From Tanypteryx hageni (Eukaryota; Arthropoda; Insecta; Odonata; Petaluridae): 64,000 nucleotides of DNA. This document shows positions 24,718 through 39,199 of this stretch, one piece after another. Position 1 is the first letter of the stretch. Each line of letters starts with the position of its first letter. The notes below the pieces were generated by a model. It was not told where the DNA came from. It made no database searches and was given only the letters and a program-made list of their open reading frames with translations. Made by a program: the position numbers and the translations under genes. The DNA lies in the NCBI GenBank assembly GCA_028673005.1, contig CM054116.1:18857840-18921839 (forward strand), read 5' to 3'.

Positions 24718-26601
24718 GCCTACCATCTGGTAAGCGAATATTCTATCTAATGGTATATTAGAATTTCTGGCGATATCAATGAAAATTTGATAGATTTTCT
24801 AGTAGTTTTTAAAAGTTGCCCTTTTTCTACGCACCATAAAAAATTATATACAGATTTTCGTATATTTTTAAGCAATACAACTTTAATATCAAATAACCTG
24901 TAGTCAGGCCACCAGTGAGACTCAGAGAGGTCCGAGCTACATCCAGATTTTGAGGCCCCTCGCCGTAATAAATATAAAAATGTTAGGCATTATGTAACCC
25001 ACTTTGGTGGTCAGGGTTCGCTGAAAGGTTACAGCGGATTACACTGGGGGTAGGAGCGTCAAGCTTGCACTATGTAGCACTCGTTCGTAAAATCTTCTGA
25101 CCTCCTAAAGAAAAGATATGATCCGAAATAATATATTGGTGACAGTGCTTTCCACCCAGACAAGAATGCAGAGCACATTGAAATCGCTCCCTAGAGAAAT
25201 TCTTTTAAAAAGTAAGTGCAAAATGAAAAATTCTCTGCGTTAAGTAAGAGGAGTGAGGAGGATCTGATTGAGGGTTTATACCGTTTAGCCAAAACTGGGG
25301 AAGTTGTGACACATAATTCTTGGATGTCCTGCAAATGGTATAATCGCATTGTACATTTGTTTTTGGCGTGTCCTTTTCTACATTCATTATTGATATTTCG
25401 ATGTATAAAAAGATTAATAAATACATTTACCTATAAGCTAATAAAATATTTGAATAATTTTTATTTATGATATGCTTTTCTAGCTTTTGTTTATGTAAAT
25501 TTATTAATTATCGATTAAAAATCAAATTGTAAGTTACGTTCGATGTCACTTCATCTTTTCTGAATGGAAGAAGAACAAGGGCCCTCTTTTCGACAAGCCC
25601 CCCAGATAGTGCCTGTGCATAATTCCATCTCTGAAAAACTGCCAAAATTTGAGGGGCCCTTAAGCTTGAGGCCAAATGCCCCCCCCCCACATTTTCATAG
25701 GGCCTGCCTATAGTTATTTTGCACCAGATAACCTTACACGACCGATATAGCTTATGTAATGGCGACCATAAGAAATTTAGTTTAAATCACGTCGGTGTTT
25801 TTTATAACATTCCATTCTATATAAATACCAAATTAAGGTAATTAACAAATTGTTATAATATCAATTGTGAAATTTTTGTATAACATAAATTACTCATGGA
25901 AAAATAGCTAAGTGAAGCTATATTCTACTTACGTACATACATACTTAAGATATATATCAGTAATATAATTTTTGTATTTTTGTATTACGCTGTATCACAT
26001 TGACAGTGTGTAATTACTCCAACCTACAGAAATGTAGACTTGTTTGGTAAAACGATCCTCAGATCAATTTATGGCCTGTATAGAACCTGAACAACATGTA
26101 TATGAAGATATAGCTTTCATTTTATAATAATGTCATGATAGTAAGACATTAATTTTTATAATCTAAATAATCTATTATGAAACAATGTCATTTTTTTAGA
26201 TTTTAAACATTTCATAATTTCCATTTAGCATTATTGGTTATAATAATAATAATAATTTTAATAACACTGTAGGTCTCAAATAGTCATGGAGCAGGTACAT
26301 AACAGCAATAGTACATTGCTACAGAATAAATCAGTTCATGAACTTAGAAATTCTTGAACACTATAAAAATTATTATTTAACAATCAACATTTGAATCTTT
26401 TCTAATGATAGGAATACTTGAATAACATTTAACATTACAAGGTAACATGTTATAAGGCACTGAGGTGGCATTGTTGATAGACTATAATCCTTGATATGAA
26501 CATCATCTTTGTGTCCTGTATTATAATTGTAAAGCTTCTGATTAGATTGGAACAGTGAAGAGTTTTGTTTTACAAATATACAACAATTTAAAAAATACAT
26601 A

Positions 26602-26684
<83 letters not shown>

Positions 26685-29600
26685 GTATGGGGTATTGTGA
26701 TTATGCCTAAAGAAATATACAATGGTTTACCAGGAGAGCTTTAATGGCCGGCTTTTTTCAGGAAGAAGACTTTATTGGCATATTTATCATGACCCCAAAA
26801 GATTATTCCATATGACAAATAAGAATGAATCTTTTCATTATATAATAATTTTAACATCTCAATATTGAAAATTTTGAATAATCTATGTAGCATAAAATTT
26901 CCAGTTGATAATTTTTACTTTCTCCAATGACAGTGCTCGAATGAAAGTCGGCAACGCTGGTCACCAAGGCCCACGTGTCTCCCTGCCCTCAGAAGCTAAC
27001 AAGTGGCTCTCATCATTGCGATGGACAGTGGGGCTGCTTTTTTAATAGATTCTTTATTTAAGGAGCTGAATAAGGTAAAATTATCACTCAACTATATTAG
27101 AGAACATCATTACGATAATAATGAATCAAACATGTTGGGGAGTAAATCAGGATAGGAATAATAAACCTAAGAGGATTTATATTCCCAGTACAGCTCATTC
27201 ATTAAGTTTAGTTTTGAATGCCTGGGCAAAAATGTAGTACAAAGTGTTGCACTGCATATCTATACTATAGTAAATCTGCTTCTAACTTATGAGATATCAT
27301 ATAGGAGGATACTCTAGTTGGTAGCATGAACTAAGGCAGGTGGCATCTGGATGCGCAGAAGGCATGGAATGTCACTTGGTTTCCGTCACTCCTTCACTTG
27401 GCCATTCAGCATCAGTCTGTTACAGCAGCTTTTAGGGTGCTGTTTGTACATTTGCGGCATAATGTTCGTGTTTATTTACTTGTTTTACAATTGAGATTTA
27501 AACGGTGGTGTTCTAAAATTGAGAGCGAAGGAAGTAAGCACAATGTTTTGCACAAACAAGCAAGATAAATCATACATAAAGTGTATCGGTACTCGGGACC
27601 AGCGGAACAGGGTTGCGAAACAGGCAACTGCCTAGGGTGCCAAAGATTGAGAGGCGGAATGAAGAGTCAATGATTTGATTTCACAGCACTGTATATGTGT
27701 GTGTCTGTATTCTTTTCTTTAAGTAATGTATACTTATCATTCATCTTTGATTGATTCATTTTGCTATATTTTTTACATGCATTTGTGTTGTATAAACCTT
27801 TATATTCAAAATGATTTCAATTCCTCTTCAATGCTGTGCACTACCCCAATCCTAAAAGTATAAGAAGAACTAGCGGTCTGAAGATGTTGGCGTACCAACT
27901 AAAATATGCGCCTAAAGTTATGATTTGCTTAATCTCTTGCTAAAAAATTATCATCTTAATGCCCATTTTTACCACTGTTACTAACCATAAAGCTTTTTAA
28001 TGTGGAAAGATATTGTTTTTAGTAATTATGAAAAAATATTTAATAATAAAAACAAGCTTTAATTAATATTATATTTAAGTAATACCGGTGCTTATAGACA
28101 TCATTGTGTAATTACTAATAAAAGTAATTTTCAACTGTTAGATTTTAAGTCACATTTATATTGGAGTAGAGTGCCAAAAAATTGTTTGCCAAGAGTGCCA
28201 AACTGTCAGTAGTACAAAAACGAGATGGAGCATGCAGATGATTCAACACGTACAGCAGGTTACAATGTTGCCAGTTGTCAAGAGCAAACAGCGAGCGCCT
28301 GTGGCATATCATGCATCATGCATTGCTTTCTGAGCAAAAGCTTATGCAGGCTGCCGGTTTGGCAGCAATGTAACGTGTATTTCTCTCTCTCACTCTGCGC
28401 AGTAATGTTGACTCACCTGCCTTTGTCGTGCTATAAACTATATTAGGGGGATACTAATGTTTAGGCACTTTCAGATGAGCTGGAGACACGACGATATTAT
28501 GTGTGTAGGACCTTGTGCATAACTGCCTTGACAAATCAAAAACCTCATAAATGTCAAATAATGCAGCTGCTATAAAATTACATAGAAGTCTAAACAAATA
28601 TTTAAGGTATATGTATTTCTGATTGTGCTACAAAATACAAGCTGACGGGTTTGTAAATGTGGAAGTGTTGATGTATTGCAGCATTTTTGTGTTCCGAATC
28701 TCCCAGCAGAACAGGAAAAATTATTTCTGATCAATTAATTGAAAATATTGCTTGATGAGATAAAAGGATGGAAAAAATCATTTAATGGGTGGTGACAGAC
28801 TTTCAAAATTTATTATCTCTTTATCCATTCATTTCAGTGAACAGTTTTCTCACGATGCCAACAAAAGACAAGATATTAAGGGGATTAACTTAACTGTAAA
28901 TGTGAAGGCCATAGCTATTTACAAGCCCTCATTATTCTACAGTAGAACAGTTTGAATGTGTAACGTTCCTTAATTTCCAGAGCAGATCTGTGATAAATGC
29001 ATAAAAATGATGCTATCAAATAGTCAAGCAGTGGACTTGAAATTTCTTAATTATGAACGAAATGTGCGCGTGTATTATTGGCTAATCAACCTCTTCTTGG
29101 ATTATTATAGCCATAGCTCCTTCCACACTGAACACACTCACAGAGAAGGAGGGGATCCCAGTGAGGGCTCCTCAAACCACACGAACAGGAGGTCGGATCA
29201 CCTTGGAAAAAATCCTACCTTCGCAGGATTCAGGCCTGCTGTGTTTTCTTTGGGGAACCATATTTCAAGTACTTTACTACTATTTTTTTAAATGTTTATG
29301 TTATTTTGTAATAGCCTTTTGTCTGTGAATTAATAAATAATAATAAATCTTTTATTGCAGGTTCAGAATGTCTCAATTAATTTTATAACAAAAACTTCAT
29401 TGTTGAGGAGCAACAGCTAAGATATTATGATGAATTCTGCTCAAATAGAAGGGTAAAGGGGTAATCCATCACTGAAATATTAAACATTCAGGATGTACAG
29501 GGATGCTTGAACTCCAGGGAACTTCAATCTCCTACCTGAATCAATAATGCTAAGACCACAGAGGCCAACACGTTGTCTTTCAACTGGATATCCAGGACAA

Positions 29601-31566
29601 TTGCAAGTCAACTTTTGAGAACCTGCTCTATATATGATTTCAAAGAATCTCCAAGCAGCCCAAGTGTTAGGTTTGCTGCTATGCTGGAACAAGTTTTGCT
29701 GAATTTACTTATATCTTTTTGTTAAAAACTAAAAATTGTGTTTTTGGTAGCATGCAGTGCGGTCATTACCTAAGTTCTAGCCACCTGTGGTTCAGAAACA
29801 TCAAGTGTGAAATGCCTCCATACTTGAGCTTACCTGGTCAGAGATGTGGATTATATTTAATGTGACTGAAAGACTGTGAAATGCGCTCATACTGTAAAAA
29901 TAAATAAATAAAATATCCAATACCCTGTCTTTTATTCAATTTTACTGTTTCTTGAATGCTGATATTTGCTTTACCTGCTTCACACTAAGATTTAAATAGA
30001 ATTAAGGATTTTGTAGCTTTTCACTATAATAAACGAGCTGTATACATTATCTGTCTTATGAAATTCCGCAGATAATTAAAAACTGGTTATGCAGGAGCAT
30101 TTCCTCTTTTTAAGAATATAATTGTTTTTAGCATTCAGTGGTTTTTTATTGTTCGGTTTTACAATTCTTTTCAGATCTGAATAATTTGGATATTGAAACA
30201 GTGTTGTCTTTCCAAAACTTAAAATATCTGTAGAATCAGAAAGAAAAATCTGTAGAATTATCTGTTAAAGTAATATTTATGCTCAAATTTTGTTTTATAT
30301 ATGTAAATTTAGAAAAAACTAAACACGGTTATTTTACTTGCTTTACTAAAGAAATAAATCAGTTTTTTATGATAATAATTATTTATTAATGGAAAAAGAA
30401 ATACATCTGTTAGGAATATATAATGCAACTAGGTATGGCAAGAAAACTAAATGGCTCAACCCTAAATGAAAAATATGTAAATCGATAAAATATTTTTATG
30501 AATACATATGATGAAAAAGGTAAATGAAAATTTTTAATTCCCTTTAATTTACTACAACGTGATTTAGGACTATACTTAACGATTATATTTCTCTCCTGCC
30601 TTGATCTCTCTCTTTAACAGTGACTTTCTTGCATTAAAATTATAACGATATGCATTCTTTATGAATTGTTTTGTTAATATTAAACCTGCATTAAGGAGAA
30701 TATCTAACGTAAGACATTACTAAGGGTAAAGTGTTTACGATAGTCGCAGGTAGGTGTTGTAGTGATGGCAACAAAAAAATAGTGCTTTACATATCTCAAA
30801 CAAAACATTATATGGAAAATGTTTCAAACATAGGTTATTGAAAATGAAATTTCCTACAACTTTTATTCCAATACATATATACACTCATCAAATATTAAAC
30901 CAAATATTTCAAAAGAATCTGATGTGGCCGCCACATTACTTTCTCCATGACTAATATTTCGAAAAATTACAAACAGTGGTTGTGGCAGCTAAAAAATATG
31001 GTTTTTAAAAATGTTTCGAACAAATGTTGTAGAATATTCAATTTCCTGCAACATTTATACACCCATACATATACCCATTGATATAAAATTTCCAAAATTT
31101 TGACAGTTTATATTTATCAAAGCTTTCACTTTGTTCAAATCTAATACAACAATGCATTTAATATTGAATTCACATACACATAACATTTAAAAGACAAAAG
31201 TAATCAATTAAAATCTTTTTTAACACTTAGAATATACCTAATCATACTTATAATTCAAAGTTTAGTATAAAAATTTAGGTCTGTGCGCGACCTTCTACTA
31301 GAAAGTGTAGTTAAATTGAGATGTGCTAGTATATCATTATAGGAAATATCGACCAGTGAAATTACCATTTTAAATGGCAATCGATCTCAGAAATTTCTGC
31401 TGGACTCGTTCCATCATGTGGGAGTCCATTTCATAATATGGGCTCCAATTGACTGAACAATACTCCAGCTGACTGCGGACACACAGCAGTGACAGCAAAT
31501 AAATTAGTAAAATCAGTTGTATTCCTGCATATAAATCCAAGAGATTCGATTGCTGCATTTGAAATA

Positions 31567-32515
31567 TAGTAGAAGCCCTCATAACTGACCTTCGCTTAAC
31601 CGACTCGCTTGATTAACTGATGTTTTATGCCCCTATGTCTGAAAACTGAAATCCACAGTCGAGCGCAACATTTTACATAAAACGACTAGTTTAAAAGCGT
31701 TTAAACCATTCCTTTCCTTACGCATGAATCTCACGAGTTGTTCTTTGTGCTAAAATGTTTCTCATTACATAGTAATCCAGTCTAGTACGCATCTGCTGTC
31801 AGTTGTCCCACATACTAGTACTGTTCATTGTTATTTTAGTTATGATATTTAATCAATATAAAATTATGTATATATATATTATATATTCATATTTATTTAT
31901 AGGATATGGGTGAGATAAGAAAGAGAGTGGTTGTTTCCATGAAAACTAAGCTTGATGCTCTGGAGAGAATTGATAGGGGTGTGTCAGTAAGACAAATTTT
32001 TGTGGAATTAGGTGTTGGAGAGACAACTGTGAAAGACTGGGAATAAAAGCTTGAATCAAGAATGATTTTGCAGTCAGATTGCAACACAAGTGTCTTTATC
32101 TTCCCATTCAACATTAAAGAAATCAAAATTGGAAATTTTAGAAGATGCATTATGGCTGTGGTTTATGCAAGATAGACATCATGGAATTTCAATCAGTGGA
32201 CCCATACCCAAGGAAAAGGACCTAACCCTAAATCAAAAAATTGGTCGTGCGCAGTAATTTACTGCAAGTAATGGATGGCTTGGACATTGGAAAAAACGTC
32301 ATGGTATCCATGTATTAATCATCACTGGAGAGAAGTTATAGTCTGATCAGCATGCTGCTCAAAAATTTCTGCAGGATTTAAGAGAGCTTATCGACCAAGA
32401 TAAATCAGTTGTAGGACAACTCTGCAATATAGACGAAACAGGTCTAAATTACAAAATGTTACCAACAAAAACGATGGCAAAAAAAGATGAGCCTGCAGCA
32501 TCAGGATACAAATAA
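31567..32515 (+). pseudogene. Tigger/pogo transposase relic, unit 2 (more damaged)
   Basis: Same relic as at 10660-11608, with two extra stop codons not present in unit 1: CAG-TAA at 32255-32257 and TTA-TAG at 32339-32341. There is also a Ser to Phe change in the N-terminal helix-turn-helix. The extra stops arose after the tandem duplication. Confidence 0.75.
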
Positions 32516-32973
32516 TCCAAAGAAAGACTCATGTAGCTGCCTGCAGCAATGCAGCTGGAACTCACAAATTGCCACATTTATTGTTGGTAAATCAAAAAAT
32601 CCCAGAGATTTTAAAAGTATAAATCGTTTGTCTTCACCAGTTTACTACCACTACTACTAATTGAGTCACACCACAAGAGTGTAGATTAACTGTGTGAGAA
32701 TACTGGTATTGTGGTATTATGTAACTTGGAGTAGGATATACACTGGAAAGATGTGCAGCAAAGAGATTAGCAAATTCCTGAAATGAACATAATTCCACAA
32801 TCTACTTGTATTTGATGGAATGGAATCTTGAACACAACTAGTATAGGAGAGGTAACAAAGTTTTGACAATGAGTCTCATTTAGCATGAAGAGATGCAAAA
32901 GAATTGTAATCTACACCAGATCTACTTATTTTAAGCTTCTTGTGGGTTATTTTCTTATCATATATTAATGAAA

Positions 32974-33867
32974 TTAATTTTTACTAAACCAGTTGGGTAA
33001 GTGGGATGATCCATTCTCGTGTAAAATTTCAGGAACATACAGATTAATGGTATTATTTTCAAAATCATAAAAATAACAAACAGAATCATCTAATTGTTTT
33101 TCAGTCAATATAAACCAATCTATAGAGATAAAGTAATCTATCATTGCAGAATATTTTCCTTTCCTAAAGTTGACAGTTTCAAAATTAATATCTACACGTG
33201 GGGATACACCTGCATGAAGTTCACACATAAGAGGAGGATGATAGGCATTACACGGCAAAAGTCACATCAACATCATACGCACTGTTCAATGAGCATTTTT
33301 TAATATCTTTTAAACACAAATCCAGAATCTCGCCATATTCATTGGTAACTAAGTTTTTTGTACAAAATTCAGATATTGGCAGTGAGGTAAACTTCAGGAA
33401 AGAATGTTGACCAATTATTACCTGGCAAATTGAATCGCCAAAAATAAGCGAATGGGCGTCTGTGCACAAATATGCAAGACGCTTTACTTCTTCGCGATAT
33501 TTTTGGTATATGCCTTGGTCAGATTTGGGAGGAATGTAAACACATCATTAAATAGTTTAAGAGATGGAGATGACACCATGAGAAAATTGTATCCAATGTT
33601 ACACGAGGATGTAGCTTAAAGTTGATAAGATTTTAACATAAAATTAACACCAATTAGCACTCCACCTTCCCTTTTCTTAATACTTGTACAATCACCGCAA
33701 TCAGTTCTCTAAATTTTATAAATAAAAAGTGCCTATTGGGAATCGCATATATCGCGTGTTAGCCAAGTCTCATAGAATAATATGATATCACACTCGATAT
33801 TAACAGCTGAAATACGCATGTCCTTTAATTTTGTCCGCAAACCGCGGACATTCTGATAGTATGCGGA
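32974..33867 (-). pseudogene. LINE endonuclease relic, unit 2
   Basis: Copy of the 12067-12960 relic with the same order of motifs and frameshifts and a few single-base differences. Confidence 0.65.
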
Positions 33868-36054
33868 AATATTAGTTACAAATTTCTTAAATGTTTATCT
33901 ATCACTATTTTGGGAACAAAGGAGTAATCTCCGCTCTTCATAACATTTTTATAATGACGACAGTTTATTGATTTTAGTAGGATTGTCGATGTAATTATTT
34001 AATTTTGAGTCATGTTCTATTCCAGGCGATATTTTAAGCATGTAAACAATTTTAAAAAATCGTTCCACCGTATATATGAAAATAGTTTTTAACTTGAACG
34101 AGAATTTCTAAATTTACTTAAAGTTCCTTTAAAAATGAAACCAAAAGGAATGTATGATTTTATAAATAAATTTAAAGTTATTTTGATGTATACAATATCA
34201 ACAAAATAAACATTAAAGAAAGACTAAAATAGTATAAAATTCTAGATATCGTACAAGGAGACGCTACGAACTGTAACTCACAGATTCGGTTCATCTTCTA
34301 CCAGTGGAGAGTGTTGTTCAATATCTATAAGAATACCTTTTCGGAATTTCGAACCAATGGCTTTAACTTTAAGAGAAATAATTAATTAAAAAGTGCAAAA
34401 AAATGGACCGATATTCAAATGCTTGTAACTTCGCTATCTCTGGAGTCTCTATGCTAGAGATAACGCTTAACATAAATCTCGCGTCCCGTACTTTTGGCAT
34501 TCGAGACTCCCGCCTGCGAATTTTCTTCTCCTGCAAAATGTCCTTTTCCCTACAGGTTTTTATATCCCAATCTTCAGAAAGTAATTGAACGCTTCTAATT
34601 TCTTTTCGCAGGGGAATTACTTTTAATTCATTAATAATTATCGCTCAATTTTATCTGGTAATTAAAATTAAGTATATTATTTTTGTAAGCCATTAGCAGC
34701 ATTGTCATTTTAAAACAATAAAAAAATTGTCGGAATAATTTAAAGTTAAAAAGAATAATATTACCTTTATGATTCACTACGTCACTCATTAAGGAAACTC
34801 CTCCCGTAGTGGAGTGTGTTTAACAGTAAGGCAATAAATAACAGATCAAACAGCCACTTGATTTAAACTCTCATACGAGACCGTTTCAATGTGTCAAACA
34901 CTGGAAAAATCTTCGGTACTTGTCCTGTGAGATAATTCCGTTCCTTCCTTCATAATTCGCACATTATACAGAGGAACCGAAAAGCTGTCACACACTCGGT
35001 GGAAATCTTTTTCTACTTGGGCCGAGCTCCCAAGGATAGTTTTCGTTGCGAAAATTGAAGTCCCGGGTTTGATTCTGGGGACTATCCTTCCAATTTGATT
35101 TACATGGGAAATCTGAAACCCACCGAGCAGGGAAATTTTCTCTTGCACATTAAAATATCTTAGAATTGTAATATCGGAGCGGGATTTGCACCGTTCTCTG
35201 AGAGAAGGAATGGAGATTCTAATTTTTATCGTAAAACGCTGCTTATCCATCTTATTTCTTCGAATTTCGCGTAAATACTGCCGTTTTTATCACTCATTAC
35301 GAGGGTGTAGCCATAGCAACAACTATTGATGGACTCGGATTCGGAATAGTCTAATAAATACACGTATTGTTTCTGTCGAACGAAAATACGCGTGTTCAAT
35401 TTAATATCCCGTTCGAATGTATTTGTCATATTTTATAACGTTCAATTATGAAATTTGAGAACACAAGGAGCAACATATCTGCGGTGATTTTAAAGCTATT
35501 AGAGCCAATATAAGTAGGTATTAAATAAATGATTAAATGGAAAGCTCGCATCGTTAGTTCTGTTTGGGTCGTCTTATTATTATGTTATGCAGAGACATAC
35601 TTTTCCTTCCTGTTTGTTGTTGCCAACGAAAACAATCTTCGTAACCCATGAAGTAAACAAGATCTAATTGTAAGTAATAACTTTTATTTTCTTTATCGGG
35701 CCTACTGAACATATTGATTGAAAGGAAATGGATTATTCAGGACGAAGAAGTGAACTAAAATACGTGTAGTTTCGTTACGTTTACCTACACTCAGCTTTTG
35801 TAAGTCAAAAGACATAAATAATTTACGACGAAGGAATGAGCGTGAGTGTAAAGATTAACGTACTTCATCTCAAGTGAGGTATGTATGAGTTAAATAATAA
35901 TTCAATTTTCGATTGTTCTATCGCAAATTCTGTATTTCTTTGGCATCGCTTCTGATATGTCCTTTAGCAGTGCTTAGAATTTAAATTTATCTTGTTTTCT
36001 AAATTGATTATGTCAAACAATGGAGGCTTATTTCTTGTGTCGTCTCTGTTGGCC

Positions 36055-36068
36055 GTTACCGTGGAAAC
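36055..36068. promoter_or_regulatory. X-box-like motif upstream of gene copy C
   Basis: This is an identical GTTACCGTGGAAAC at the same distance before the ATG of the third gene copy (36127). It is conserved because of the recent duplication, so it is not independent support. Confidence 0.4.
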
Positions 36069-37397
36069 CACACGATTCAGAACTAGTTCATTCTTGTTGA
36101 AAAAACTAAAGAAGACGGAGCGGAATATGAGCGGGAGAGGTAATTAACTTGTTTTTCACCAATATTATTGAAAATCTGGCATATTTCAGAACTCGGAACG
36201 TAGCCTAGACAGTTGATTAGTGCAATTTTAATTAAATGCATGGTTACTTGTCGTTGCAATCAACGATCGCTATTCTAGCCCTAATTTCATCGGTACATTT
36301 GGATTCTCTCGTTATCATGCTAGCAAGGTGCTTTACTTTACGATCTGAAACTGGTTCCGATGGCTTTCCAACTTACGTTCAAGTTTTTCCTTTCTCCATA
36401 TCCAAATCAACTTGGATTTTTTCTCATTCGTTTCCTAGGATAATTTTGCTTATTTAACCTTAGCTGTGTCCGTCCGTCTTTCGAAGCATTCGTCCTCGCT
36501 ACAAAGACTAACTATTAATGCTTACACAACCAGTAAATTACTTATATAATCCTATCTCCTACAACATCTTGCTTAGCTTGAAACCATCAAAGTAGGCTTA
36601 CGAGTTAATACAAACTATAGTTTTAAGAAATTCTTTTCTTTTTGACAATCTTTGAATAGTTCAAAATGTAAAAGAAAGAGCAAAGCCGTCGACATACGTT
36701 AAATCCGAAATTCTTTTCTCATTTGTGTCGGCAGATTTTTATGATGAGTTAGCGAACGATGTTGCCCTAGGGCTGGCAATTTTTTTATCCTGCCTGCTCC
36801 TGGCGTTCTGGGTATGGGAGGTCATTAGGCGGTACTGCGTCGGGCGCAGTAGAAGATGGAATGTTGAAGACGGCGTGCCCGACGTGGTGCATGATACCGC
36901 CAATTTGCCTGTAAGTATAATACGCGTATACTTGCGATTACATTCTTCTTCTTCTCTTATCGTATAAACCCTTCTAGTGGGTTATTTTATGTTGTTATTA
37001 ACAAAAAAGTTTCTGCTCTGATCCGCCTTCGGATCCCAAAGTATCATTTATGTATTTATTTATATATATTGAGAAACTTCGTCAACCTCACTTCATATCT
37101 ACATAATTACGTCAACTCATCTTGTTGTTTTCTTATTCAGAATGAAGAGATTCCACGAGGAATCCTCAAAAAAAATCAGGACCAGCAACACGTGAGTGTT
37201 TATCACCATGTTCTGATTTTTCTGCATATACATATTTACTCTGATGCATGAGTGGTGATGGTGCCAGTCATAGATGAAAACCTTTTTCTCTCTCAAAGAT
37301 TTTAATGTATTAAATTATAGCTCACTTCCCAAAACTTGTTAAGATTGATAAGATTGTTAGTATGTCAGCTGATACTACCAATAGGTAGTAACATTGG

Positions 37398-39199
37398 TGG
37401 GGATTGCCATCCCGGAGGGATTTTCTAATCCCGGGGTTACGGGATTGTGATTTTTTCAATCCCGGGATCGAGGAAAAGTGGTGGGAAATGAAAAACACAC
37501 AATATTTTTAAACAATAATTTTGATCCATACACAGACATGAAATCATCATATGCAGTTATGGAAGTAATATCAAGTTTTCACAAAATTTAAGTAACGTCA
37601 ATGAAAATAACTTTTTATCAGCAGGTAAAACTAAAATCAAACACGTATTTTTGGAGAAAATGTAAAGGAAATTTAAATAACTAAAGTAGCAATTGTTGCG
37701 GTATCTTAAATTAAATTAAATGGATTGCATTTATGTAAATTAAACGGTACTATTAGATTAAGGTTCTCCTCACTTAAAAGCTATTCACAAATTTCTGAAG
37801 TACGCCCTTAAAAAACAAAGTGCATCTAATGTCGGGTCACTCATTCTTGATCTGTATTTATTGCACAGCATCCCTGCTGATGAAAAAGCCCTTTCTGATT
37901 CTACACTAGTAGGAGGAATAGCTAGCAACTGCTGGTAAAGAAACTGCAGATTTTCTCATTTACGTCCATTTTCACGGAAATCCTTTTGCTCTGGTGCTAT
38001 TGATAATGCTAGATCATTTGAATTATAGCAGGAGGATTATTTCTTGAGAGTAACTAAACATTGGGTAATGACCGAATCGAGTTCTTTCTTTAACTTCTCT
38101 GAATATGATGTACAAGTCTCAAAACGTTCAGATGCTGCCGTTCGCTTAGTGTGTAAGTCATCATTTATAGATCGGCTTCTTGATGCTGATGAAACTTGCT
38201 CTTCTTTCTTGTCCAGTGCTTCATATGTTTTACTAATATTACAATAACATGTACTCGGGTTTTCTGTAACAAACATCTATATGTTCGCTAGTGATGGCAC
38301 AGAAAATATATTATCACGAGCCTGTGACCCGTACTGAAGATACCTCAATACCCCTGATAACTTAGTTCGTCTCTTCATTATTTGATTTTTCATATTATGT
38401 CCTAACTCTGTATTCACATCATTCAGTTTCTTCATCATGATTTCCAACGCTGTCTCACGCGTCAAAAGATTTGCATCTCTTCGGCAAAGAGCTTCCATAG
38501 CAATTTTCGCTGGCTGCAGTGTTGCAAAAATAGAAGAAGCAAGTTCATGTTCACTCTCACTAAATGATATATCGGAATTCAGATCGATTCATTATGCAGG
38601 TTTTAAGCAATATAAAACGTTCGATCATTTCAACTAAACTGTTCCAGCGAGTTCTTATATCCATAACAAGTGATTTTTCCTCCCCCTATTGTTCGATTAC
38701 ATATCTCTCTCGTTATTTGCGAGTGATTTTCTGAAGAGAATAACAGTTTTCCTTATTTTTTGAATCAATAACTTAAAGTTTGTTTCTGATAGTTTGTAAG
38801 CCCCTCCGCCTTCAAACGAATCATCTTCGTCTGTTTCATCACTCGAGGAAAAGGATTCATCACTTGATTCATGTCCTTCCGATTCCGCGAATTCCATATC
38901 TTCTTGATAATATTCATTCTTCTTTAGGTTTGCCACACCCCAAAGGATATTTTTCATTTTTTTCGTTGTTCTTATTTTCCAAGAATGATGACATATCATA
39001 AACTCAGATAAAAAGCAGTAATACTCATTGAATTCCAACGACTTATATATTTTATTATACATCAAATACAATTTAATAGTTGGCGCCACCTGATAGCAAA
39101 AGCAAATATGTCAATCCCGAAATCCCGGGATTTAGGTTTACCTAATCCCGAGATTTCGGGATAGAAATTTTGGACGGGATCCCGGGACTGCAATCCCTA
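37398..39199 (-). mobile_element. hAT element (1.8 kb), unit 2 copy, in intron 3 of gene copy C
   Basis: Same element and same AACATTGG target duplication as at 16492-18293, so it was present before the tandem duplication. The middle transposase piece carries a private stop: ATA AAG became ATA TAG near 38276. The N-terminal piece is open further upstream (to 39089) because of a base change near 39054. Confidence 0.9.
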
